IMG/VR virus record: IMGVR_UViG_3300028800_000111
Coordinates: 1-56,118 of that record
Origin: a virus
DNA length: 56,118 bases
Direction: 5' to 3' (one strand)
In this document: one piece after another, positions 46,597-53,411 of the stretch
How positions within the stretch are numbered: position 1 is the first letter of the stretch
Layout of the letters: every line of letters starts with the position of its first letter
Notes under the pieces: generated by a model
Told to the model about the DNA's origin: nothing
What the model saw: the letters and a program-made list of their open reading frames with translations, nothing else
Database searches by the model: none
Made by a program: the position numbers and the translations under genes

Positions 46597-47165
46597 GCCG
46601 CGAACTTGGAACGATTGATGGCCACAGTAAGAAATATAGCGCGCACTTCATCCGGCTTTACCTTGCCGCTGTGGCGCGTCAGCGCGTGCTCCAGCACTTC
46701 CGCGAACGCGTCGACCATGCCGCACGCGTCCGCCACTAACGCTGTGGACGGCTGCCGGCGGCTGTCGTCAGGTTGCGCGGCGGTGGCCGCTGCCATCGGC
46801 TTTGCGGGCGGCGTTACTGCGCCGTTAGCTCCAGTGGCCGGTGATGGTAACGCCGGAGTAACAAACGTGCCGTTGGGCTGCTCGCCGCACACGCGCGCGA
46901 CTGCCCAGGTGATAGGCGCACGCGTGCCAGCTTGCTGTTTGGTGATGCTGAAGTTCTCGCGGACGTTTACGCCGAGGTCCATGATCTGCCCCGCGACTTC
47001 CGGGTCGAGAAACATCACGCGGTCATCGGCGAGTGTGAACATGAATCGCTCACCTGATTGCCCGCTTACCGTGCGCCCTTGCGAGTATTTCAGGGCTACG
47101 GTAACGGGAATGTTGGGTGGAAACTCCACGACTTCTCGCGGTTGTCTGTTAGATGCGGTTGCCAT
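46593..47165 (-). CDS. Hypothetical protein, 190 aa
   Basis: AAGGAG upstream of the ATG at 47165. N-terminal beta domain (REVVEFPPNIPVTVALKYSQ ... GERFMFTLADDRVMFLDPEV), a proline/alanine linker, and a C-terminal helical domain. The beta part resembles single-strand DNA or RNA-binding folds in phages, but no family is certain. Last gene of the leftward operon. Confidence 0.55.
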   Translation of the reverse strand: MATASNRQPREVVEFPPNIPVTVALKYSQGRTVSGQSGERFMFTLADDRVMFLDPEVAGQIMDLGVNVRENFSITKQQAGTRAPITWAVARVCGEQPNGTFVTPALPSPATGANGAVTPPAKPMAAATAAQPDDSRRQPSTALVADACGMVDAFAEVLEHALTRHSGKVKPDEVRAIFLTVAINRSKFAA

Positions 47166-47415
47166 ATTGTTCAGTCTCCTTTTTCGCTTCCGCAATTGCG
47201 GTCAGTATCAGGTTGGTAGCGTTGCAAATAACGAATGCGATTTCTCGATTGGTGAGGTTAGCCCGCAGGTCAAGGATCGATCCGGCTGGCAGGCAATAGC
47301 GGCAGACGTGGCACCACATCGGTCCGATGGCGTCGCCGAGCGGACGCACCATCGCGAGTTCGTCTTTATCCACGAGGGAGCCACAGTGCTGGCACTCTTC
47401 CAATTTCTTTGGCAT
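47149..47415 (-). CDS. Small zinc-binding protein, 88 aa
   Basis: ECQHCGSLVDKDEL ... WCHVCRYC gives two CxxC pairs of a zinc ribbon. A helical C-terminus follows (NREIAFVICNATNLILTAIA). It overlaps the next gene by 17 bases. Unknown function. Confidence 0.55.
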   Translation of the reverse strand: MPKKLEECQHCGSLVDKDELAMVRPLGDAIGPMWCHVCRYCLPAGSILDLRANLTNREIAFVICNATNLILTAIAEAKKETEQYGNRI

Positions 47416-47481
47416 GGTATCCTCCGACGCCGCGCGCTTGCGGCGTTTCGGCGCGTTACCGGCGCGTCATCGTCAGGGAGG

Positions 47482-47772
47482 TTATTCGCGGGAGGCGAAG
47501 CGCGGCAGAAAATAACCCTCCAGTTGGCCTGTGCTCCGGTTCAAGTGGCGCGCGATGCCCGCAATATCGTGGGCAAAATTGAAATCATCACCGCCTGCAA
47601 ACCGCGCGAGATCAAGAGCGCATCCGTTGCAGTGCGTCGCGGTAATGTCCATGGTCCAATCCTGCAACGTGCGGCCAGTGTTAATGGGAACCTTGAGAGC
47701 CATCGCGCGTCGGGCGATTTTCTCGATGAGATCCTGCTCGGCCTTCGTGGTGTTCCAGTTAATCGTCTGCAT
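47482..47772 (-). CDS. Conserved phage/mobile-element protein (DUF6900-like), 96 aa
   Basis: INTGRTLQDWTMDITATHCN, then GCALDLARFAGGDDFNFAHD and IAGIARHLNRSTGQLEGYFL follow a small conserved family found on phages and plasmids, which I recall as DUF6900. The C-terminus FLPRFA is typical. Function unknown. Confidence 0.65.
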   Translation of the reverse strand: MQTINWNTTKAEQDLIEKIARRAMALKVPINTGRTLQDWTMDITATHCNGCALDLARFAGGDDFNFAHDIAGIARHLNRSTGQLEGYFLPRFASRE

Positions 47773-47795
47773 CGTCTTTTCCTCCAGCGCCGCGC

Positions 47796-48017
47796 TTACG
47801 CGACGCGTCCTTTCTCAAACTCGGTAACTCTCTCGCTTCCCGCCCCGCGCTTTCGCGGCGCGCGATCGCCAAAGCCCGCGTGCGCATCGCATTCCGCCTG
47901 CCACGCGTTGCGCTCTTCGTACGCGGCGTTATGGCAGCGCGTGTGCGTGGGGCCGTCCGCATCGCGCGTCTGCGATTCGGTGAGCGCGATGGGTGCAGCG
48001 CAGAAGTGGCACGTCAT
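47796..48017 (-). CDS. Small zinc-knuckle protein, 73 aa
   Basis: MTCHFCAAPIALTESQTRDA ... HTRCHNAAYEERN has C-x2-C and, 22 residues on, H-x2-C-H; the rest is charged and helical. Same operon as its neighbours. Confidence 0.5.
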   Translation of the reverse strand: MTCHFCAAPIALTESQTRDADGPTHTRCHNAAYEERNAWQAECDAHAGFGDRAPRKRGAGSERVTEFEKGRVA

Positions 48018-48018
48018 C

Positions 48019-48207
48019 TCAGGCTACCTCTCGCGGGTACGGGAAGCGTGTAATCGGATGGTCTACCAGCTCTTCCAGCACGCACTCAAACGCCCAAATC
48101 TTCGCACAGTGGTAATACCACGTCGAGTAGTCGCGCTTCACGGCGGCGCGCTTCGCTTCCGTGGTGGACGCTGCGATCAGGCAGCGGATTTGCGATTCGC
48201 TCATCAT
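48019..48207 (-). CDS. Small hypothetical protein, 62 aa
   Basis: MMSESQIRCLIAASTTEAKR ... YSTWYYHCAKIWAFECVLEE: helical, with tryptophans. It starts three bases after the stop of the upstream gene and ends just before the next. No family recognised. Confidence 0.45.
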   Translation of the reverse strand: MMSESQIRCLIAASTTEAKRAAVKRDYSTWYYHCAKIWAFECVLEELVDHPITRFPYPREVA

Positions 48208-48210
48208 GGC

Positions 48211-48564
48211 TCAAGCCACCTCCGTCGTATGAATCGCCGGCCGCGTTTCGCTCTGCGCGGGGATGCGCGCGGGCAGCTCTTCGCATTCCGCGGCGCACGC
48301 CTGGCAGCAGCGCAGCGGGCGCGGCGTGCCATCGGGTACGAGAATCTGGTGCTCTTGGCAGAACGTCTGGCCGCATCCGTCGCAGGCGAATTGCGCGCAG
48401 TCCACGCAGAGCAGTTGGCCGCACGCGTCATCGGCGCAGGGCGTTACCGGCAGCGCGATGTAGTCGCCTTCCACGGGCAGGCGGTCGAAGTGCGTGAAGC
48501 AGAGCGGGCAGGTGGCCTCGGCGAAGCGGCTGGTTTTGATGTTGTTGGTGTGTGCGGCAACCAT
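48211..48564 (-). CDS. Cysteine-rich zinc protein, 117 aa
   Basis: At least 14 cysteines with pairs CPLC, CADDACGQLLCVDC, CDGCGQTFC, CCQAC, and an EH pair: two or more zinc knuckles like treble-clef or RING-type fingers. First gene of the leftward operon. No phage family recognised. Confidence 0.55.
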   Translation of the reverse strand: MVAAHTNNIKTSRFAEATCPLCFTHFDRLPVEGDYIALPVTPCADDACGQLLCVDCAQFACDGCGQTFCQEHQILVPDGTPRPLRCCQACAAECEELPARIPAQSETRPAIHTTEVA

Positions 48565-48574
48565 GAATACATAG

Positions 48575-48622
48575 TATCATGCGAGCACGATTAAATCAAC
48601 AGAAAAACATGCTATCATGCGA
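48575..48622 (+). promoter_or_regulatory. Divergent control region with direct repeat TATCATGCGA
   Basis: TATCATGCGA occurs at 48575-48584 and 48613-48622, 38 bases apart, between divergent operons. TATCAT can act as a -10 box for the rightward gene; the second copy lies nine bases before ATG 48627. Confidence 0.45.
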
Positions 48623-48626
48623 AAAC

Positions 48627-48794
48627 ATGCAGATTCCGAAAAGCATGATTTGCACCTGCCTACGGTGCGGCCATTCATGGATCAAGCGAATCGTTACGCG
48701 CCCGGCGCGGTGCCCAAATTGCAAACAGCCGAATTGGGACGTCGCGGCGGGCGAGTTGCCAAGGGGCAGGCCAAAGAAAAAGGCGGGAAAATGA
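48627..48794 (+). CDS. Zinc-ribbon protein, 55 aa
   Basis: ICTCLRCGHSWIKR ... ARCPNCKQPNWDV: two CxxC pairs of a zinc ribbon, then a GRPKKKAGK basic tail. ATGs at 48579 and 48609 would lengthen it; 48627 lies just after the -10-like TATCAT. The stop overlaps the next gene (ATGA 48791). Likely a DNA-binding mini-protein. Confidence 0.55.
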   Translation: MQIPKSMICTCLRCGHSWIKRIVTRPARCPNCKQPNWDVAAGELPRGRPKKKAGK

Positions 48795-49012
48795 GCGTGG
48801 ATGAAGCTAGATTAAAGAAGGCCATTGCGCTGCTCGAAGCGCATGAGGAAGCGTTCGGCAGGACGGCTTGTGAATACATAGCCGCGAAAAGACAGCTCTC
48901 GGAACTCGTGGCCAAGCGTGAGTTTTTGGCGCTCGATATTCAAGCGGCCTCGGAGCGCAAGGAAAAGTTGGCTGCCGAGCTTTCAAGATTTGGTTTGGAG
49001 CCCAAGGATTAG
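48791..49012 (+). CDS. Coiled-coil protein, 73 aa
   Basis: ATGA-coupled. Nearly all helical (DEARLKKAIALLEAHEEAFG ... LAALDIQ-type heptads). Could dimerise with itself or the zinc-ribbon partner. Unknown. Confidence 0.5.
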   Translation: MSVDEARLKKAIALLEAHEEAFGRTACEYIAAKRQLSELVAKREFLALDIQAASERKEKLAAELSRFGLEPKD

Positions 49013-49324
49013 TTAGAAGCCGTTATTTGTGATCGGATCACGGTAATACGTACTCCATGGAAACCTTCCGCCGTCCGCTCGATCCGCAACGCACGCAACC
49101 CCGGCCCCGCCGAGCAGCTTAGATCCGCAAGCCTCCGATGATTTCAATTGCCTCCAGTGCTGATCGAAGAAGCGCAGCGCTTCGGCCTTGCGTTCGTCGG
49201 TGTGCTGGCCAAGCAGGTACGCCGTGCGATTCGCGGCCAGCAGTGGCTCCATTTCATCGACGTATTGGGTGGCTGTGATGTTGGAGTACATTGCTCCAAG
49301 TAAGAGAACCAGGGCGGATTTCAT
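49013..49324 (-). CDS. Small exported protein, 103 aa
   Basis: The upstream frame is longer, but the ATG at 49324 starts a signal peptide (MKSALVLLLGAMYSNITA). The mature part has a helix (YVDEMEPLLAANRTAYLLGQ) and two cysteines. No family recognised. It shares the intergenic stretch 49325-49459, otherwise empty, with the divergent gene. Confidence 0.5.
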   Translation of the reverse strand: MKSALVLLLGAMYSNITATQYVDEMEPLLAANRTAYLLGQHTDERKAEALRFFDQHWRQLKSSEACGSKLLGGAGVACVADRADGGRFPWSTYYRDPITNNGF

Positions 49325-49459
49325 AGATTGATTTCTAACACGGCAGGATGCGAAGGGGGAAGGGGCAAAGACCGTGGATCGGTACTTGTTGATTTTTGGC
49401 TCAGCAAATACTGGTACGGTGGCCTGAGGCGTTCGCCCCAAGGTTATCCTCCGATCTAT

Positions 49460-49487
49460 TTGATTCGGCATTTCAAATTGTTATACT
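49460..49487 (+). promoter_or_regulatory. Sigma70-type promoter
   Basis: TTGATT (49460-49465), 16-base spacer, TATACT (49482-49487). Only eight bases separate the -10 from the ATG at 49496, so the mRNA would have almost no leader. Confidence 0.6.
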
Positions 49488-49495
49488 AACCGGCC

Positions 49496-50005
49496 ATGAA
49501 GACTCTTCAGCCCGCCCTTGCGTTCCTGCTTTGCTTCACCGTCCCAGCCCTGACCCTTGACGCTGCCAAGGTGAAGCCTACCCAGGCGGCTTATCCAGTA
49601 ATCTACTCGGGCGGTTCGCTGCCGACGGTCCAGCCGGGCCAACTGATGAATCTCTTCATCGATCAGGATCAAGTGCGGCTGGTGATGACAGGAAAGAAGG
49701 CAAATCCGGAACCGTTTATCATCAAAACGGCGACGATTACGGAAGTGAGCTACGGGCAGGAAGTTCACCGGCGCATCGGCACGGCTGTAGGGCTAGCGGT
49801 CATCTCGCTGGGGATTGGGCTGCTTGTGGCGCTCAGCAAGTCGAAGAAGCATTACATCGGGCTCGTCTGGGATGCGGGCGCTGGGCAGAAGGGCGGGCTA
49901 GTGGTGCAGGCCGACAAGAACCAGTATCGGGGTCTCATTGCGGCCCTGGAAGGAATCACCGGCAAGAAAGCCGTGGACACGGACAGCACCAAGCCGGGCT
50001 CGTAA
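49496..50005 (+). CDS. Exported or membrane protein with own promoter, 169 aa
   Basis: A signal peptide (MKTLQPALAFLLCFTVPALT). A beta part follows (GQLMNLFIDQDQVRLVMTGK), then a transmembrane helix at about residues 96-114 (GTAVGLAVISLGIGLLVALS) and a small C-terminal domain. A stand-alone gene between convergent and divergent neighbours with its own strong promoter: a likely lysogenic-conversion gene expressed from the prophage. Confidence 0.6.
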   Translation: MKTLQPALAFLLCFTVPALTLDAAKVKPTQAAYPVIYSGGSLPTVQPGQLMNLFIDQDQVRLVMTGKKANPEPFIIKTATITEVSYGQEVHRRIGTAVGLAVISLGIGLLVALSKSKKHYIGLVWDAGAGQKGGLVVQADKNQYRGLIAALEGITGKKAVDTDSTKPGS

Positions 50006-50029
50006 ACGCCGCGCTCCTGTCAGTCTTCT

Positions 50030-50758
50030 TCAACTACCGCCCCGGCGGCGAGGTCCGCTTCGATTTGCATTTGCTCGCTTGCCACGAACATTTCCAGCCG
50101 GTTCAGGTTGGTTTCGAGTATCGCTAAATTGCGCTTTGATCGCGCCAAGACAAGCCAGCCATTCTCCATGCATTTTCTCATCAGTGATAATCGCTTCAGA
50201 CGCCTTGACGAGATCGTCAAGCAGTTGCTCGGGAACGGTATTAGCTTCGGGGCCTCGCTCATGGTCGCCTTCCGTGAACGCTTTTAAATTAGAGACAATC
50301 GCCTGCTGTTTCGTCTCTGTGCCCCGGCGCAGAATCTGAAGCAGGAGCGTAATGGCCTTCCGCTCGTGGGGTAACAGATTCTGTAATTCTAAGTCATGGT
50401 CGGACAACGAAGACCGTCCGGTGTCAGCGTTTTCAGGATAGCTATCTCCCATAACTTCAGAGAGCTGCCCGTCCAAGTCTTCTTTTTTGGCACCTTTTTC
50501 GGCTGGATTACGCTTATGGTTTTGATGGCCTCCCGCTAGCTCTGGCGTAAGAAGTGGAATTGCGTCGGCCCGGCCTATCTTCTGCGCATACAGTGACAGC
50601 GCCGCTATCAGTTCCGGCGGTGCCTCGGCCTCATATTTCTCCAGGGTTACGGCAGACCGTTGAATGGCAATCGCCAGTGCGGGGCGACTCATTCCCAAGG
50701 CCTCTCGAAATGTTCGTAGCGGATTACGCAAAATAAATTTCCAGAAATCTCTTGACAT
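50030..50758 (-). CDS. Phage repressor (XRE-like HTH), 242 aa
   Basis: N-terminal helix-turn-helix (PLRTFREALGMSRPALAIAI, then QRSAVTLEKYEAEAPPELIA). The C-terminal part is helical with no S24 peptidase motif, so it is not a LexA-type cleavable repressor. The ATG at 50758 lies inside the operator; an in-frame ATG at 50770 adds four residues. Divergent from a small Cro-like gene: the expected lysogeny switch. Confidence 0.7.
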   Translation of the reverse strand: MSRDFWKFILRNPLRTFREALGMSRPALAIAIQRSAVTLEKYEAEAPPELIAALSLYAQKIGRADAIPLLTPELAGGHQNHKRNPAEKGAKKEDLDGQLSEVMGDSYPENADTGRSSLSDHDLELQNLLPHERKAITLLLQILRRGTETKQQAIVSNLKAFTEGDHERGPEANTVPEQLLDDLVKASEAIITDEKMHGEWLACLGAIKAQFSDTRNQPEPAGNVRGKRANANRSGPRRRGGS

Positions 50759-50781
50759 ACGCGTATGCATACGCGTATGAT
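50752..50781 (+). promoter_or_regulatory. Early rightward promoter with tandem palindromic operators
   Basis: TTGACA (50752-50757), 18-base spacer, TATGAT (50776-50781): near-consensus. Two back-to-back copies of the 12-bp palindrome CATACGCGTATG (50756-50767 and 50768-50779) fill the spacer, so a bound dimer blocks polymerase. The repressor start codon is in the first copy. Confidence 0.8.
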
Positions 50782-50834
50782 CGTATTTCGATTAAGCGCA
50801 AATTAGCTAAATCGTCTTTAACTCTACTAATCTC

Positions 50835-51104
50835 ATGCAGCAGACGCAACAAACCGTGCGGGAAACAATGCAGGCGATACCGCCGCGCCCGGCCTATCTG
50901 CCACTCAACGAACTGCGCCGGGTATTCAAGCGCAACTCGGCGGGCAAGCCGTTCGCCGAAAAGCTCGGCATATCGCGAACATTCCTGTCGATGATGCTGA
51001 ACGGAAAAACAAACTCGGAACGCGTCATGGAAGCTGCCCAGGCGTACGCACAAGAGCTGCTCGCCCGCGAGAGCGCGGCGGAAGCGGAAAAGCAAAAAAC
51101 GTAA
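50835..51104 (+). CDS. Cro-like HTH protein, 89 aa
   Basis: LNELRRVFKRNSAGKPFAEK then LGISRTFLSMMLNGKTNSER is an XRE-like helix-turn-helix with a strong recognition helix. It is the first gene under the early promoter and divergent from the repressor, so a Cro-type antagonist. A short charged tail follows. Confidence 0.7.
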   Translation: MQQTQQTVRETMQAIPPRPAYLPLNELRRVFKRNSAGKPFAEKLGISRTFLSMMLNGKTNSERVMEAAQAYAQELLARESAAEAEKQKT

Positions 51105-51133
51105 ACAGGCTCACTCATCGGAGGAATGATCCT

Positions 51134-51412
51134 ATGGACTCGGAAACCAAGTCACCAACAATTTCGCAACCCGCTGAACTAAAAAGCCGCAAGTCGGGAA
51201 GAACGCGGGTAACCGCTCGCCAGTTGTCGCCGATCCTGCGGCAGTTGATCGTGGATCGATTTCACGCCTGCCACTCTACCGAGGACATCGCCGAGGAGTT
51301 GCGCGTCCCGGCCCGCACGGTGACGGACGTAGTGATTGCGTGGCTGATCTCAAATCGCTCGCCGCAACCGGAACGCCGGACGAGCTTCGGACTTGTGCGG
51401 AGGGCCGCATGA
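51134..51412 (+). CDS. HTH regulator, 92 aa
   Basis: GGAGGAATGATCCT before the ATG at 51134. LSPILRQLIVDRFHACHSTE, then DIAEELRVPARTVTDVVIAW is a sigma-70 region 4 or resolvase-like helix-turn-helix. Possibly a CII-like activator from its position; ATGA overlap with the next gene. Confidence 0.6.
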   Translation: MDSETKSPTISQPAELKSRKSGRTRVTARQLSPILRQLIVDRFHACHSTEDIAEELRVPARTVTDVVIAWLISNRSPQPERRTSFGLVRRAA

Positions 51413-51675
51413 ACGCCGTAGCTCACGAACCCGACGCCCTGCAACGCGCCCTGCGCCACGCCTCGCCGTTCCTGCGCGAACACGTGGGCGCACCACTTGC
51501 GAACCCAACGCAATCGCTGCCCTACGACAACATCCGGCAGCAGAAGACGATTGCGGCGCTCGAAGAAGCGCTAGCCCGGACGCGTGCGCAGCGCCTGGTA
51601 CTCTTCGCGGCGTTCGTACTCACGGCAATTGTAGGGTACGGCGGCTGGTATCTCTACATCAGGAGCTTGCGGTAA
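51409..51675 (+). CDS. C-tail-anchored membrane protein, 88 aa
   Basis: ATGA-coupled start at 51409. A cytosolic helical part, then LVLFAAFVLTAIVGYGGWYL as a single C-terminal membrane anchor. Could act in superinfection exclusion; no family recognised. Confidence 0.55.
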   Translation: MNAVAHEPDALQRALRHASPFLREHVGAPLANPTQSLPYDNIRQQKTIAALEEALARTRAQRLVLFAAFVLTAIVGYGGWYLYIRSLR

Positions 51676-52062
51676 ATGACCGTGCTGATTCGCGTTAATT
51701 CGATTCTCTCCGCACTGCCGGATCTCTTCACGCGGCTGACGGGCATCTCGTCGCAGGTGTCCGAGCTGAGAGCGCTCCAAAATCAGGACGCCAACGCGTC
51801 CGAGGCGCGCGACATTGGCGCGCATCAGGAGCTGGCCGCGCTGGACGGCAAGATCGGGAAGGAATCGACCGACGCCGAGCTGCGTAACGCGGCGGTGCTG
51901 GATGCGATCCGCCAGTTGCGCGCGGATTTCGCGGTCGCGGCGGGCGATCTCTCGGCGCAGCTAATCCGCATCGAGAAAGACGTCGCCACGATCAAGGCGG
52001 CAGTACACGCGGAAGATGCGGTGGGAGCCAAGATCGTTTTCGGCACGCCGATTCCGCAATAA
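51676..52062 (+). CDS. Helical/coiled-coil hypothetical protein, 128 aa
   Basis: Starts at the base after the previous stop. Long amphipathic helices (LTGISSQVSELRALQNQDAN ... LIRIEKDVATIKAAVHAEDA) suggest an oligomeric rod. It ends with the short motif FGTPIPQ, like LGTPVAQ at the end of the next protein. Confidence 0.5.
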   Translation: MTVLIRVNSILSALPDLFTRLTGISSQVSELRALQNQDANASEARDIGAHQELAALDGKIGKESTDAELRNAAVLDAIRQLRADFAVAAGDLSAQLIRIEKDVATIKAAVHAEDAVGAKIVFGTPIPQ

Positions 52063-52101
52063 CAATTTCGCAGGTCGAAAGAAGGAGCAGCAGTTACAAG
52101 C

Positions 52102-52449
52102 ATGGGCACTCAATCTACTCCGATGGAAGACGTTCAGAAAATCCCGTACTCCGTTCCCGAAACGGATGCTGACGGCAACCCAACCGCACCCAACCCCGGC
52201 GATACATGCGTGGTCACTGCGAGTGACACCGACATGGGCACTGTCGTACCGGACGCGACACCCGCCGCTGGAACCATCGCGAGCGGCTTTGTGATCGGCG
52301 GCAAGAAGCTCGGCACGCTGACCATCACCGCAACCATTACCAAGGCAGACGGCACGCCCGGCCCCGGACCGTATACGCAAGCGCTCCAAATCACGCCCGG
52401 CCCAGCTACCTCGGGAAGCTTGGTACTCGGCACGCCGGTAGCGCAGTAA
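52102..52449 (+). CDS. Ig-like beta protein, 115 aa
   Basis: GTCVVTASDTD-like strands (DTCVVTASDTDMGTVVPDAT) and KLGTLTITATITKADGTPGP are an Ig/Big-like fold, ending SGSLVLGTPVAQ. Ribosome site GAAAGAAGGAG upstream. No signal peptide. Unknown role. Confidence 0.55.
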   Translation: MGTQSTPMEDVQKIPYSVPETDADGNPTAPNPGDTCVVTASDTDMGTVVPDATPAAGTIASGFVIGGKKLGTLTITATITKADGTPGPGPYTQALQITPGPATSGSLVLGTPVAQ

Positions 52450-52481
52450 GTTCCTCCCAACGGGAACCAGGGCTCCAAATA

Positions 52482-52597
52482 CGTGTGGATTCAGCTAATA
52501 CCTCCGAATTAGAGGAGTCCACGCGGCCTGGTCATCGCATACAGGCAGGGCTTGAAGCGGGGATAAAACTTCCGAGGGAGAGAGCCCACCGTATGCG
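52482..52597 (+). ncRNA. Structured leader RNA (candidate)
   Basis: CGTGTGGA (52482-52489) pairs with TCCACGCG (52518-52525), enclosing CTCC/GGAG. CGCATAC (52536-52542) pairs with GTATGCG (52591-52597), enclosing GGGCT/AGCCC and GAAG/CTTC. Two adjacent multi-part stem-loops fill the gap before 52634. They may be a cis-regulatory leader or a small RNA. No known riboswitch class was recognised. Confidence 0.4.
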
Positions 52598-52633
52598 GTG
52601 TCCTGGCATCCGCCAAGTAGGAGATTCAACTCA

Positions 52634-52996
52634 ATGATTAAGCGATTCTTGTGTCTATCGGTGTGCTTGCTCGCATTTACGGTCGCGGCCAGCGCACAGC
52701 AGCCCATTAGCGACGTGCTGATGTGGGGCTACAGCAATCAGATTATCGGCTTGCCCGGCAACGGCCAGCCCCTGACCTACTACACGATGGCAGGCGCGCA
52801 CGCCGCGCCCGACGTCCTGTCGGTAACCTTCACACTACAACTGCGCGACGGTACGGCCGTGTCGCTTACCACCACGCCCTCCAGCGGCTTGGCGCTGGTG
52901 TGCTTCGAAGGCGTGGCGTACAGCGACGTGGTGGGCCAGCCAATCGTCGCAGCCCGCAGCGAGCCGGTGTTCGCGGGAGCGCGGCGGCGCAGGTAA
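52634..52996 (+). CDS. Small exported protein, 120 aa
   Basis: TAGGAG nine bases upstream. A clear Sec signal (MIKRFLCLSVCLLAFTVAAS, cut at ASA-QQ). The mature part is beta-rich (LTYYTMAGAHAAPDVLSVTF). It follows the structured leader. Unknown; perhaps secreted or periplasmic. Confidence 0.55.
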   Translation: MIKRFLCLSVCLLAFTVAASAQQPISDVLMWGYSNQIIGLPGNGQPLTYYTMAGAHAAPDVLSVTFTLQLRDGTAVSLTTTPSSGLALVCFEGVAYSDVVGQPIVAARSEPVFAGARRRR

Positions 52997-53003
52997 CACA
53001 GCC

Positions 53004-53222
53004 ATGCTCTACCAGATCCTCATCATTCTCGCCATGCTGGCCGGCATCGTACTGCTTGCAGTGTTGGTAGCTCCCAGCGCCACGCTGCTCGCGGCGAATT
53101 GCCTGGAGTGGCTGGTGAGCGTGCTACGCGCCCACGCTTACGCATGGGGAGGCTGCTGGCGGAAGTATCTGCTGGACTATCGCGCAGCGCGATTCGGCGC
53201 GCCGTCGGGAGGGGAGGCGTAG
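53004..53222 (+). CDS. Small membrane protein, 72 aa
   Basis: MLYQILIILAMLAGIVLLAV begins a long hydrophobic stretch (to about residue 30), then a polar, aromatic tail (LRAHAYAWGGCWRKYLLDYR). The next gene follows without a gap. Confidence 0.5.
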   Translation: MLYQILIILAMLAGIVLLAVLVAPSATLLAANCLEWLVSVLRAHAYAWGGCWRKYLLDYRAARFGAPSGGEA

Positions 53223-53411
53223 ATGTCGAGTCTGGAGTATAAGTGCGGCGAGCTGGTGGTGGCGTTGAAGCGCCGCCACGCGCAGGTGGTCGCAGCGATA
53301 CGCGCGGTCGAGCAGCTCGCGGAGCACCAGGGAGACAGGGCGGGCGTGCGGGAGATCGTGCGCGCGGTGCAAGCGGAAGAGCGTGCGGCGGTGGAGTCGA
53401 GGGCGTCATAA
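53223..53411 (+). CDS. Small helical protein, 62 aa
   Basis: Directly after the previous stop. A single long helix (CGELVVALKRRHAQVVAAIR ... REIVRAVQAEERAAVESRAS). Unknown. Confidence 0.5.
   Translation: MSSLEYKCGELVVALKRRHAQVVAAIRAVEQLAEHQGDRAGVREIVRAVQAEERAAVESRAS

Noticed and set aside
46606-48594. A 662-codon open frame on the plus strand
   Set aside because: It lies opposite six minus-strand genes with ribosome sites, cysteine motifs and couplings. The translation has no recognisable pattern and is what GC-rich DNA gives by chance.
49401-49490. Possible further family A copy (CCAAGGTTATCC ... AATTGTTATACT)
   Set aside because: Boxes do not match and the constant spacing is absent; the TATACT part is better read as a promoter.
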